A DNA stretch of 64,000 bases from Fragum whitleyi. Taxonomy: Eukaryota; Mollusca; Bivalvia; Cardiida; Cardiidae. The notes beneath the pieces are model-generated. The model saw nothing but the letters and a program-made list of their open reading frames with translations, was not told where the DNA came from and ran no database searches. The stretch is from assembly GCA_948146395.1 (NCBI GenBank), contig OX411544.1, forward strand, positions 57,155,642 to 57,219,641, given 5' to 3'. Both the position numbers and the translations under genes were made by a program. This document shows, piece by piece, positions 1 through 10,809 of the stretch (the stretch's first letter is position 1; every line of letters starts with the position of its first letter).

Positions 1-1405
1 TAGTGATATTCGTTTCCGCGCTATTCTTGAAAACTGTTGACCAGATTTCAATGAAACTTGGCACACAGCTTCACTACAATGAGGACATGCGTATATCGTT
101 GGGGTTACTTGGTTCGACCCTTAAATTTAGAGTTACTGCCCTTGACTGTTTAAGCCATATACAAACATAGTGATATTTGTTTCCGCGCGATTTCTTGAAA
201 ACTATAGACCAGATTTCAATGAAACTTGGTACAAAGCTTCACTAAAATGAGGACATGCGCATATCGACGGGGTTACCCGGTTCGACCATCAAATTAAGAG
301 TTACTGCCCCTGACTGTTTAAGCCATATACATACATAGTGATATTCGTTTCTGTGCTATTTCTTGAAAACTATAGACCCGATTACAATGAAACTTGGCAC
401 ACAGCTTCACTGAAACTTGGCACACAGCTTCACTACAATGAGGACATGCGCATATCGTTTGGGTTACTTGGTTCGACCCTTAAATTTAGAGTTACTGCCC
501 TTGACTGTTTAAGCCATATACAAACATAGTGATATTTGTTTCCGCGCTATTTCTTGAAAACTATAGACCCGATTTCAATGAAACTTGGCACAAAGCTTCA
601 CTACAATGAGGACATGCGCATGTCGTCGGGGTTACCCGGTTCGACCATCAAATTAAGAGTTACTGCCCCTGACTGTTTAAGCCAAATACATACATAGTGA
701 TATTCGTTTCTGCGCTATTTCTTGAAAACTATAGACCCGATTACAATGAAACTTGGCACATAGCTTCACTACAATGAGGAAATGCCATCTTCGGGGTTAC
801 CTGGTTCGACTGTGAATTTAAGAGTTACTGCCCTTGACTGTTTAGGCCATATACATACAGAGTGATATTTGTTTCGGCGCTAATTCTTGAAAACTGTAGA
901 CTGGATTTCAATGAAACTTGGCACACAGCTTCAGTACAAAGAGGACATGTGCATATCGTCGGGGTTATCCGGTTCGAATGTGAATTTTAGAGTTACTGCC
1001 CCTGACTGTTTAAGCCAAATACATACATGGTGATATTGGTTTCCGCGCTATTTCTTGAAAACTGTTGACCGGATTTCAATGAAACATGGCACACAGCTTC
1101 ACTACAATGAGGACATGCGCATATCATCGGGGTTACTTGGTTCAACCCTTAAATTTAGAGTTACTGCCCTTGACTGTTTAAGCCATATACATACATAGTG
1201 ATATTTGTTTCCGCGCTATTTCTTGAAAAAACTATAGACCCGATTTCAATGAAACTTGGCACACAGCTTCACTACAATGAGGACATGCGCATATCGACGG
1301 GGTTACCGGGTTTGACCGTGGAATTAAGAGTTACTGCCCCTGACTGTTTAAGCCATATACATACATAGTGATATTCGTTTCCGCGCTTTTTCTTGAAAAC
1401 TATAG
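1..1405. repeat. 167-168 bp satellite array, dimeric higher-order repeat
   Basis: About 8.3 monomers begin at 1, 168, 336, 527, 695, 859, 1028, 1196 and 1366, each starting near TAGTGATATT. The array runs off the left edge. Monomers alternate: odd copies read CCCTTGACTG and mostly ATTCGT near the start, even copies read CCCCTGACTG and ATTTGT, so the real unit is a dimer of about 335 bp. The copy at 336 carries a 24 bp internal duplication. Each monomer contains the minus-strand form of the CCAAGTTTCATTGAAAT box also found in other families here. The open frame at 338-529 comes from the repeat and is not a gene. Confidence 0.93.
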
Positions 1406-1754
1406 GTTGATGTAGATAAAAGATAACCTGTACCTAAATTTGATATTAACTCCATTGACAATGAAAATATGTTCGGCGGGGGATATCAATTCAACGAATT
1501 TGCTTGTCCTTCTTTGAAGGGGGGCATAATAATATGTTATTATTATATGAGGCACTCATCCCACTTGGACTAGTATCATTCCTCATTTATGGGACATAAA
1601 TGATATGTGTCAAAATGAATTTTGTTAAATGTAAGATAATAGTTGGCAGATCTTTGGATCAAATTCAGAGACACAGGATTAAAAGCCTTACATTGAGTGA
1701 TCAACTTGTCTGAACCTAGTTCAGCAAGGAAGCATTGCAAAAAATGTTCTTGAC
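1406..1754. other. Spacer with a GGGGGGCATAAT element tail
   Basis: No gene is seen. At about 1525-1540 lies GGGGGGCATAAT, the 3' end signature also seen at 57828 and 59957. The satellite may therefore be the tandem core of a composite element ending here. Confidence 0.4.
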
Positions 1755-2098
1755 CTATAGAAAAATCTAGGGATCATTGAGGGCCCAAAATCGTTCACCT
1801 GATATTTCAAGTAAATTACCATTAAGACTTCATTTCCTATGATATGGCATGAACCTTCCCTTTTTCAACAGAGTTCATTCTTGTGACCTGGCAAACATTT
1901 TGATCAAGTTTCATGAAGATTGGACTATATTTGGGGCGTTTGGAGCTCTTACCAGAAAATTGTCATTAAGGCCCCTTTTCCCGTGATATGGCACAGATAC
2001 TTCCCATTTTCAAATGAGTTCATCCTCATGACCTAACAAACATTCTGACAAAGTTTCATGATGATTGGACCATATTTGTGTGCTCAGGTGAGCTAAAA
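1755..2098 (+). mobile_element. Truncated composite element, 145 bp monomer family (G)
   Basis: A degraded head (GGGATCATTGAGGGCCC then CGTTCACCTGA) is followed by about two monomers (CCCCTTTTCCCGTGATATGG, then AAGTTTCATGATGATTGG). The tail GTGCTCAGGTGAGCTAAAA follows directly, without the usual microsatellite. It is the same family as 54018-55060. Confidence 0.75.
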
Positions 2099-2099
2099 A

Positions 2100-2212
2100 T
2101 TGTAAGTGCATAGTATTAGCGCAAAACTATAGTAAGTGCCTAATAACATATAGGAACTTACAATAGTATTGCACTGATCCATCAAAATAGAGCTGCTAAA
2201 GAAACAAGTGCA
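2100..2212. repeat. Hairpin repeat unit, left part of an array split by an insertion
   Basis: GCGCAAAACTATAGTAAGTG and ACTTACAATAGTATTGCAC form inverted arms, followed by GATCCATCAAAATAG. The same unit recurs at 4023-4350, beyond the inserted composite element. Related hairpins are at 28050 and 34333. Confidence 0.75.
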
Positions 2213-4022
2213 TGTCGTCTTGCTATGCAATACAGGAGTCCCCCACCGGATAACAAAAAATCCTTTCTTATAATTTATTTCCTACTTACTAGATCTATAA
2301 CTGTATACAAAATTTGAAGTTGCTAGCACATTAGGTTTTGAACAAAATGTCCTAAACAAAAATATAAGAGTAAAAACAACCAATAGCAAAAACTCCAAAA
2401 GTGGGCAGAGAAGAATGATTCTTGTACATGCCACTTGTCCTCAATGAGATCTATAAGTGTACCAAGTTTGAAGTTGCTAGCACTGATGGCTCAGGAGATA
2501 TGGTCCGGACAAAAATGTCAGGATAAAAAACAACAACAGACAATAACTAAAAAAGTGGATGTGGCAGAGTAACAGTTCTTGTGCACTACACTTCTTCTCA
2601 ATGAGATCTACCAGTGTACGCAGTTTGAAGTTGCTAGGGCTTATGGTTTAGGAGATAAGTACGGGACAAAAATGTAAGGATAGAAACAACAAAGGGCAAT
2701 AACTCAAAAAGTGGACATGGCAGAGTGACAGTTCTTGTACATGACACTTGTCCTCAATGATATCTATAACTGTAGCAAGTTTGAAGTTTCTAGCACTTAT
2801 GGTTTAGAAGATATGTTCCGGACAAAAATGTAAAAGTAAAAACAACAAAGGGCAATAACTCAAAAAGTGGGTGTGGCAGAGTAACAGTTCTTGTACATGA
2901 CACTTGTCCTCAATGAGATCTATACGTATACAAAGTTTAAAGTTGCTAGCACTTATAGTTTAGGAGATATGATCTGGCCAAGAATGTAAGACTAAAAACA
3001 ACAAAGGGCAATAACTCAAAAAGTGGGTGTGACAGAGTAACAATTCTTGTACATGACACTTGTCCTCAATGAGATCTATACGTGTACAAAGTTTGAAGTT
3101 GCTAGCACACATAGTTTAGGAGATATGATCCGGACAAGAATGTAAGGGTTAAAACAACAAAGGGCAATAACTCAAAAAGTGGACTTTGCAGAGTAACAAT
3201 TCTTATACATGACACTTGTCCTCAATAAGATCGTAAGTGTACAAAGTTTGAAGTTGCTAGCACACATTGTTTAGGAGATATGATCAGGACAAGAATGTAA
3301 AGGTAAAAACAATAAAGGGCAATAACTCAAAAATTTGGTGTGGCAGAATAACAGTTCTTGAACATGACACTTGTCCTCAATAAGATCTATAAGTGTAGCA
3401 AGCTTGAAGTGGCTAGCACTTATAGTTTAGGAGATATGATCCGGACAAGAATGTAAGGGTAAAAACAACAAAGGGCAATAACTCAGAAAGTGGGTGTGCC
3501 AGAGTTATGGATCTTGATCATGACACTTGTCCTCAATAAGATCGTTAGTGTACAAAGTTTGAAGTTGCTAGCACACATAGTTTAGGAGATATGATCCGGA
3601 CAAGAATGTAAGGGTAACAACAACAAAGGGCAATAACTCAAAAAGTCGGCATAACAGAGTAATGGTTCTTGAACATGACACTTCTCTTCAATGAGATCTA
3701 TAAGTGAACAAAGTTTGAAGTTGCTAGTACACATAGTTTAGGAGATATGTTCCGGACAAGAATGTAAGGGTTAAAACAACAAAGGGCAATAACTCAAAAA
3801 GTGGGCGTAGCAGAGTAATGGTTCTTGAACATGACACTTCTCCTCAATGAGATCTATAAGTCTACCAAGTTTGAAGTTGCTAGCACATATTGATTAGAAG
3901 ATATAGCCCAGACAAAAGTGTGACGGACAGACAGACAGACGGACGGCTTGACAGACGGGAAGACAGATGGAATCGAGCAAACCTATAGTCCCTCAACCAG
4001 TAACTGGTGGGGGACTACTAAA
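2213..4022 (+). mobile_element. Composite tandem-core element, family A (11 x 155-156 bp)
   Basis: The element starts AACAAG with stem TGCAT/ATGCA. A 5' AGTCCCCCACC (2237-2247) is exactly complementary to GGTGGGGGACT (4006-4016). Monomers are marked by TTTGAAGTTGCTAGCAC near 2313, 2467, 2624, 2780, 2936, 3092, 3247, 3403, 3558, 3714 and 3870, a very regular period. A GACAGACAGACAGACGG stretch precedes the tail ACTACTAAA. It is inserted in a hairpin-repeat array. No coding frame is seen, so it would be non-autonomous. Confidence 0.88.
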
Positions 4023-4350
4023 TTAAACATTCAACATTCCTCAATAGCTAGTTCAAGAGGGGTTAGTGCAAAACTATTGTAAGTGCCTATGAATGTACAG
4101 ACAATTGTAATAGTTGTTGCACAGATCCATCAAAATAGAAAATTCATTCAACATTCCTCAATAGCTTGTTCAATGGGTCAATGTAAAACTATCTTAAGTG
4201 CCTGATAATACATAGGCAATTGCAATAGTTTTGCACTGATCCATCAAAATAGAAAATAAATTTAACATTCCTCAATAGCTAGTTCAAGGGGTTAGCGCAA
4301 AACTATTGAAAGTGCCTATGAATTCACAGACAGTTGTAAGAGTTTTGCAC
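4023..4350. repeat. Tandem hairpin units (about 110 bp), right part of the split array
   Basis: Three units, each with GCAAAACTATTGTAAGTGCC-like and AATAGTTTTGCACTGATCC-like inverted arms, separated by AACATTCCTCAATAGCTAG. They continue the unit at 2100-2212. Confidence 0.75.
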
Positions 4351-4620
4351 TGATTTCTTGCGTAGGTTAAGAACAAGGTACATAGTTCACATGTCTAGTC
4401 AATTAGATAAATGATGGCAATAATTAACAAGTCGTTAATTAGCAGGATGATGGAAACAATTAACAGTTTCATCTGACAATCTATTAGCCAAAAATAACCA
4501 GGCAAAGGCCACACTGGACACAACTCAAAGAAATGACCAAAAATTTTTTTCCGAGATTAATAGCTAGATTATTCTCAACTCATTCCAACGAAATAACAGA
4601 CTTTTGTTCACTGCTTGAGA
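4351..4620. other. AT-rich spacer, nothing recognised
   Basis: No open frame, splice-flanked exon or repeat match within the window was seen. Confidence 0.4.
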
Positions 4621-6135
4621 AACAAGATATGTTGTAAAACAGGAATGCCCCAATTTTTTTACAGCATTTTTTCCAGAACTTTGACCTTGACAGATGACCT
4701 AGTCACATGACCATGACTCTGATATCAGTATATGTGTTATCAATGAGATCTATCGCCATGCCAAATATGATACTTTTATCTTGAAGAGGCTTGAAGTAAT
4801 TGACAATGTCAAGTTTTTTGGTTAACCCTTGTCAGTGCTGAATAAACTAGAAAGCCATGAATGGCTTGAGTCACTCAAATCAGCAAATCAAAGTTTTGAC
4901 TAGATTTTTAGATATTCCGTTCTACTGATGTTGAAATGATTTTCAAAGTTTCCACTATATAACATATAGAGAAATGACCTCTGCCAATAAAAGACATATT
5001 TTTCATCCGATGACAATAATTTTTGGCTGCATGATAATGGGTCACCAAAGGATCATACCAATGAAGTTTGATCGATATCCATCAGTTTCATTCTGAGAAA
5101 ATGATTTTGAAAGTTTCCACTATATAACATGTAGAGAAATGACCTCCGCCCATAAAATGCATATTTTCCAACTGATCACAATTATATTTGGTAGACTGAT
5201 AATGGGTCACACAAGGATTATTCTAGTGAAATTTGGTTGATTTCAATCAATTACATTCTGAGAAAATGATTTTCAAAGTTTCCTCTAAATAACATATAGA
5301 GAAATGACCTCCGCCCATAAAATACATATTTTTCATCTGATCACAATAAATTTTAATAGACTGATAAAGGGTAACTCAAGGATCATTCCAGGAAATTTTG
5401 GTTGATATCCATTTATTAGATTCTGAGAAAATGATTTTCAAAGTTTCCACTATATAACATATAGAGAAATGACCTCCGCAAATAAAATACATATTTTCCA
5501 TCTGATCAAGATTATTTTTAGTAGACTGGTAATGGGTCACCCAAGGATCATTCCAGTGAAATTTGGTTGATATCCATCAATTACTTTCTGAGAAATGATT
5601 TTCAAAGTTTCAACTATATTACATATAGAGAAATGACCTCCGCACATAAAATACATATTTTTCATTCAATCTCAATGATTTTTGGTAGAACAATATAGGG
5701 TCACCCAAGGATCATTCATGTAAAATTCAATTAGTATCCATCAATTAGAATCTGCGAAAACTCGATTTTTAACATATTTGGAAATTAGCCACGCCAATTA
5801 AATCCATGTTTTTCATTGGATCCAAATTTCTTGAACAACTTTGAAAGAGGGTCACCCAAGGATCATTCCGGTGAAGTTTGTTTGAAATTCATCCAGTAGT
5901 TTCTGAGGAGAAGATTTTTAAAGAAAAAGTTTACAACTGGACTCACGGACACACTGACTGACGCACGACAGACACAATGCCATGACAATAGCCCCAGTGG
6001 CTTTCAGTCAGTGGAGCTAAAAACCTTGGCAAAGCTGAATTTAAATCAAGGTACCAACAGCACCTGAAACTAAGAGAATGAGACAACCTAACAGTTACAC
6101 AATATGCCCCTGATCAATTGATGTGGGTTATGAAT
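4621..6135 (+). mobile_element. Family B composite element interrupted by a family C element
   Basis: The head AACAAGATATGTTGT and motif AATGCCCCAATT at 4621 lead into one B monomer (TTGACCTTGACAGATGACC, GAGATCTATCGCCATGCCAA). That ends where a family C element begins at about 4841. A degraded B tail (ATATGCCCCTGATCAATTGA) reappears at about 6100-6135 after the C element. The nesting is inferred from these two flanks. Confidence 0.6.
4841..6022 (+). mobile_element. Family C composite element, about 1.18 kb (5 x 165 bp)
   Basis: The head has stem AGCCAT/ATGGCT, then GAGTCACTC. Monomers are marked by GAGAAATGACCTCCGCC at 4969, 5134, 5299, 5464 and 5628. A stretch with GACTGACGCACGACAGACAC precedes the tail AGTCAGTGGAGCTAAAA. 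Other copies are at 26625, 60502 and 61630 (reverse). Confidence 0.88.
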
Positions 6136-6239
6136 ATGAAATTTCAACTAAATTCAATATCAGTTTAATGAATCTATGTCTAGAGGCTGATTGAATTGGT
6201 CACAGAAGTAAGTGCCAAGTTTTAAAGCAATAGCTTTAG

Positions 6240-6660
6240 TAGAAATAGAGAATAATTGTTTGTTTAAGTGCAAGATCGATTTATATTTCATTGAGTGAAT
6301 GACAAAAGCTATATTTTCATGAGTGAAAGTATAGCTTTTGTTGTTCACGAAATGAAATATAAATTGATCTTACTCAAAAAACAAACAATTATTCTTTTTC
6401 TTTATTGCAAAAATGAGACACATTTGAAATTTCAAGGACATATTTTCGTCAAGCCCATCATTTTGCATGTGATTGCTACGCAACGTTCATTGTGACGTCA
6501 CTTATTTCGCCCCGCATAGATGATGTCAGATAGGGTGAAATGCACAAAAGCAGGGTATAAGTTTTTGATAATTTCACTGCTTTTACAGTGAGATTATCAA
6601 ATGATAATATACCGCTATTTCTTGATAAACCACCGAAAAGCATTTAAGAAACAGAGATTT
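6240..6660. mobile_element. Family T element with long internal palindrome
   Basis: 6249-6395 is a palindrome of about 147 bp whose arms begin AGAATAATTGTTTG. The 6400-6660 part (CACTTATTTCGCCCCGCATA, ACTGCTTTTACAGTGAGATT) recurs inverted at 47278-47650 and more diverged at 38205-38565. The two opposing frames at 6160-6348 (-) and 6295-6495 (+) start with nearly the same peptide because they are the two arms of the palindrome. They are not genes. Confidence 0.8.
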
Positions 6661-6966
6661 TAGACACTTGCATGTACAAACTTAACCAAAGCATACGCCG
6701 ACACCAATACCCAGCTGTCAAGAATAGCCCCCCTTTTCTATGAATAGTCAAGCTAAATCAAAGCCCTGAAGGGCCTGAAAGTCGCTTTAACAGATGTATT
6801 AGTTAAACAAGACTTGCTTTTTATGACCCTTTCAGAGAAGGCTTTAAAAAGTATTGAAGGAAATGAAATTAATATTGAATTGTAGATAACAAGAGATGTT
6901 TGTCTCTTAAAAATTAGATCTATTGAACATCTCCACAATAAATTCTATGTACCTTTGAATTTTCAA

Positions 6967-7234
6967 AATTGTGACCCGTCACGCTAAAAGGGACCTTATC
7001 CGAACTCCAAAAATCCAAATTTTGACAACTTTGTCAGACCCAGCGCAGGTTAACCAGATCCTGTATGCGAAAAGTGAATACAGAGTAAGATAGGGTAAAT
7101 ACCCCAGATTTAGAAAATTACATAAAAGTGAAAAGCGTCGGCCCTAGTCTGGCTGCGCGGACAGTACAGACTGACTAGGGTCAATATTTTTCACACATGC
7201 CATAAGGTCCCTTTTAGTGTGATGGGTCACAATT
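6967..7234. mobile_element. 268 bp MITE nested in the 3.47 kb element
   Basis: Terminal inverted repeats of about 32 bp: AATTGTGACCCGTCACGCTA at the left and the complement ending GTGATGGGTCACAATT at the right. The same MITE, same length, sits at 50762-51029, so it was present before the two large copies separated. Confidence 0.85.
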
Positions 7235-7427
7235 ATACATGTACCTTTATCAATATTTGAGCTATGCGCAAGACAAGATTTGTACATGGACAGACAGACA
7301 GGCTGTTGCCAGTATAACCCCTAAAACGATCAGGGTTCTCCTAAGAATAATTGGAAGCTGTAGTGGCGGCATCGTTGGAAGCTTACAATACAGTGTTTAT
7401 GCAAGTAATTGTGATTATGTGAATAAA

Positions 7428-7492
7428 AACATTAGGGAAAAGAATAAATTGCTGATGTTAAGCAATTTCTTCTCTTCCAATAATGTTTCTAT
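7428..7492. mobile_element. Short foldback MITE (ACATT..AAATTGCT / AGCAATTT..AATGT)
   Basis: Hairpin family of about 60 bp: AAGAATAAATTGCTGATGTT facing AGCAATTTCTTCTCTTCCAA. The same family is at 33587, 45920, 56310, 58608, 59133, 8578 and in the second 3.47 kb copy. Confidence 0.7.
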
Positions 7493-7710
7493 GAATATTT
7501 ATTGTACAAAATGCCTTAATTCATCAGTTTTGCCTTATTTCATCAGTTTTTGACATAAGATAACTAAAATTTCTCTATTTGATGACCATTTTGAAGAAAT
7601 TAAGCGGTGGGGTAGTTTTAAAGCTGTAGGGGCATAACACTGTTTTAGATGAAGCTGTAGTGGGGCTGATACAGCTTATTGGGCTGGGGAGAACACTGAC
7701 GATCGTTTTG

Positions 7711-7860
7711 CGGCCGTTTTCAACTGCTATGGTCATACCGCAGCGACTGGAGCACCAAACCATGGATTCTAGTTTTTTTCATACCAGTACTTTCACAATA
7801 CCCTAACCGAGCCTCCTGCTATTCCTCTACATAAGTTTTCGATATGGGTGACATTCTTTT
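7711..7860 (+). repeat. Mollusc SINE core, 5' truncated
   Basis: Contains CGTTTTCAACTGCTATGGTC, a 'ctggagcaccaaa' segment, CATACCAGTACTTTCAC and TTCCTCTACATA, shared with 17555, 40250, 45633 and 51507. Compared with 51507 it lacks about 27 bp including GGGGTTTTACGCC. It resembles the RUDI/V-SINE type of molluscs by memory only. Confidence 0.6.
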
Positions 7861-8167
7861 AGTGGAGCTACAAAAAGTTTTGCTGGGGTATAATAAAACA
7901 TACTTGTCAAAACTTCTAACTGGCCTATTATTTTCTGTCACAAATGACATATTGAGACGGGATGAATACAATCATCGATTTTCATTGAACAGAATAATAT
8001 TTTTCGAAGTGAAAAAGATGAAAATGTTACCACTATTCTGGTTCAAGTATTTAAAAAAAAATACACAAGTTTCACCATATCTCCTTATTTTGACTTTGAT
8101 CGATTTTAAAATTGGTGGGTGGAGTATTTTGTGGAAAATTTGTTCATATCTTGGAAATATTCCATAG
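7844..8167 (+). other. 107-codon frame kept in both 3.47 kb copies, function unknown
   Basis: A 107-codon frame starting MGDILLVELQ and ending SYLGNIP; the partner is 51664-51987 with identical length. Between the copies, loss of one A near 8008 is balanced by one extra A in the A-run at about 8055, so the middle is read in another frame (VKKMKMLPLFW versus SEKDENVTTIL) and the frame recovers. No family recognised. It may be chance or a captured exon. Confidence 0.2.
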
Positions 8168-8577
8168 AATCAAATTCTTCTTTCGAGAATAATGCTTCTT
8201 TATCGATTGACTAGAAATGTTGATAGATAAATTTTTAAGAATATCTAATTTTATTTGGTCCTAAATCAGAGTTTCTGTCAAAACGAAGCGAATAACAACC
8301 GATGAGAAAATTGCGACTGGATCTATATGAGAGCGTGTCTGTATTACTGCGCATGCGCGAACTATTTTTCAGTGCTTTCCAGGGCTCTCACTAGGGTTTT
8401 GAAAGTAGGATTCCAGGAATCCAACTTCAGAAAAAGTTGGATCCAACACAAAAAAGTTAGATTCCATCATTATGAGGGTTGGTTTTGTACCATGCAAAAC
8501 TATGATATTCAAACGACAATTTATTAACCTTTTACTACACAATCCAATGTTTTAGTCACCAGAATGGTTATCTTAAG

Positions 8578-8650
8578 GAAAACATTGATTGAAAAGAAAG
8601 AATTGCTTGTAAAAAACATTTTCTTCTTTTATCCCAATGCTTTTTACATT
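8578..8650. mobile_element. Short foldback MITE, degraded
   Basis: AACATTGATTGAAAAGAAAG, AATTGCTTGTAA and TTTTCTTCTTTTATCCCAAT match the foldback family at 56310 and 58608 with decay of the right arm. Confidence 0.55.
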
Positions 8651-9005
8651 TTTTTTTATTTTCATTTTTGGAGATGGGCTCAGTAGATGACAAAACTTTT
8701 CCCGGTTCAGTTTAAAACCATATAAAACCAATACAGAAGCAAGTCTTTGAAACAGTCATATCTTCTTTTTGCCAGAAGTTAAAAAAGAGGTCAAAAAATG
8801 TTATTATATTTACTTAGACTTTAAAAAATCTCAACATATAGGTCAATGCGATGATTTTCTTTGCAGATGTTGCCAATTGAGAGAAAAAATTCAGAATTCA
8901 TTTTCATTACAAAAGATTGTATGTTTGAACTGCATGGGTTATCTCTTTTTTTTTTGAGATTGAAATAATTAAACTTTCCGAACCACTTGTCTCTTGATTT
9001 GTGTT

Positions 9006-9008
<3 letters not shown>

Positions 9009-9036
<28 letters not shown>
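9009..9036. repeat. Poly-T tract (about 28 nt)
   Basis: Homopolymer run inside 3.47 kb copy 1. Copy 2 has a much shorter run at the equivalent place (about 52829). Confidence 0.85.
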
Positions 9037-9439
9037 CATTTCAACAGGCTGATCCAGAGCTTTCCATTTTCGAAATACGGTATCCGACGGAATTAAGCAC
9101 ATGAACGGCGTTTCAGAGATTCACCGGTAGTGGTAATTCGTTTCGTGTTTTTTTCGGGACATTTCTTTAATTAAACAATTGTTTTAAGTCAAAATACCGA
9201 TTTTAAAAAAGGTAAAAGAGATTGGGGACAGTTCGAAGGACACGGACTAATCATTTACTTGTTACAAACAAATCGGGTCAATTATGTTGTCTTACGATTG
9301 TCCTCATCTAAATTTGGGCCCTGCTCGAATTCAATTACCGGTTTATAATTAGTGAATCAACAGCTTCGATCAATATATTAATAGTTCACGTGTTTAGTTT
9401 ATGCCTAACAATCGCCAAAACACATTGTTGGGCAGAGTC

Positions 9440-9780
9440 TTGATTCAATTCATTGATAGTCAGGCTCCGCCTACAAGGTCTACGAATAACCGATTACGAT
9501 TGGCTGTTGGCGTCAATTAACGCTACGCCTACCGCGCCCATCTATCGGACTTCAGATATGGCTATTATCGATTTTTCACGCGACAGTTAACTTACGTAAA
9601 CAATCAAATACATGTTGTACACAGCCGAGAGGTTATAAGTCGGGACGCGTGCCTTAGAAAAACTTGTCGTCCGGTGGAATCCTTTTATAGGATTTTTTGT
9701 CGTCCGCTGAGAAAAGTTGTCGTCTCAGACGACACTACTGTCGTTTCAGAGAGCCCTGCTTTCAACGAAAACCCCTTAAC
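9440..9780 (+). other. GC-rich block of the 3.47 kb element, possibly captured host DNA
   Basis: Compositionally unlike the AT-rich surroundings. It contains GATTGGCTGTTGGCG (a CCAAT-box-like core on the minus strand), CTACCGCGCCCATCTATCGG and repeated TTGTCGTC motifs. It is conserved at 53262-53590. It could be a promoter or 5' region picked up by the element; this is inference. Confidence 0.3.
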
Positions 9781-10221
9781 TGTATATCAAAACAAATTGT
9801 GGTTACGAGGTTTTCGTTGAAAACCGATGTTATTCTTTTTCTGAAACGCGTCTGTATTACTGCGCGTAATGCACTATTTTTTCAATGGTTTACGAAAAAA
9901 CTCGTAACTGCATATTAAACAGGTGTGGTTACGGTGTTTTTTGTTTGTTTGTTTTTGTTTTTTGAAATTCTTTCTCTGCCTCATATGGCGTTCAAGAAAT
10001 ATGATGTATATTTCTTCTACAACTTTCATGCGATCGCAAAATGTGGCATTATTTCGTTATGTTTATTACCATAAAGTGCGGACAAGAAATCAGAGATCTA
10101 CTTTGTCTCAAAACAGAAATACAGAAGACGTTAAGAGGTCTGTCTTTGACCTTGTTTGACCTGTCCAGAAAACTTCGTACGGCCACAATAAGTCGCAGCG
10201 CGAGCGCAAGCGACTTAAAAA

Positions 10222-10809
10222 CAATTGCTTTCTTCCTTTTAAGGAAGTCGACCTGTGATAGTTCCGCAATATTTTGAAAGTCATGAAATTTAATAGTGTT
10301 ATTCAAGGTTTCCTAATGATTTCATTAAGAAACCTTGGTTAACATTGTGAAAGATCATGGGTTTTGAAATGTTGCAAAACTACTATAGGTCGACTACCTT
10401 AGCGATGTTATCTATCCAGAGAGAAAAAACTTTCTTTTTTTTTTAAAAAAAATTGAAACAAGGTTCAGACTAAAATATCATGTTTTGTAACCTGGTAAGG
10501 GGTTAATTCTTATATAGATTCATCAGCCTCTCCATGCTTGGAAATATGCACTCAAATGTTTTTTACTTCTTAATTCATACATCAATCTTTGCTACAAATG
10601 ATGATATATGGCAGAAACTTGCACTGTGCTACATTAAAAAGCCTGTATTTCTGTCAAAGCTAATTAAGAACTTCTTCCAAATACCTTGATCTTCCTCTGT
10701 GTAAACCCTTTGAAGTTACAGTCATTTCATCAAGGTATGAGTTAAATTCAGTTTCTTCTTTTGAAACAGTGTTCTGATTGGTCAGAGTGTCATTCATACC
10801 TCCATGAAT
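10222..10809. other. AT-rich spacer with a small hairpin
   Basis: At 10302-10336 CAAGGTTTCCTAATGA faces TCATTAAGAAACCTTG, a 16 bp-arm hairpin. Otherwise nothing recognised. Confidence 0.4.

Larger units (their letters stand above)
6756..10221 (+). mobile_element. 3.47 kb element, copy 1
   Basis: This is a near-identical partner of 50554-54017; in a 215 bp sample I count about 8 substitutions plus two small indels. The shared sequence stops abruptly at both ends. The 5' end AATCAAAGCCCTGAAGGGC holds a GCCCT/AGGGC stem, then AAGTCGCTT. The 3' end has GTCGCAGCGCGAGCGCAAGCGAC-like pairing closing in CGACTTAAAAA, so 5' AAGTCGCTT pairs with 3' AAGCGACTT. That is the same end logic as the smaller composite elements. 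It lacks a tandem core and instead carries a nested MITE, a SINE core and a GC-rich block. No transposase, Rep or helicase frame is seen. Confidence 0.85.

Noticed and set aside
338..529. 63-codon frame in the satellite
   Set aside because: It is read through the repeat unit and depends on the 24 bp duplication in that one monomer.
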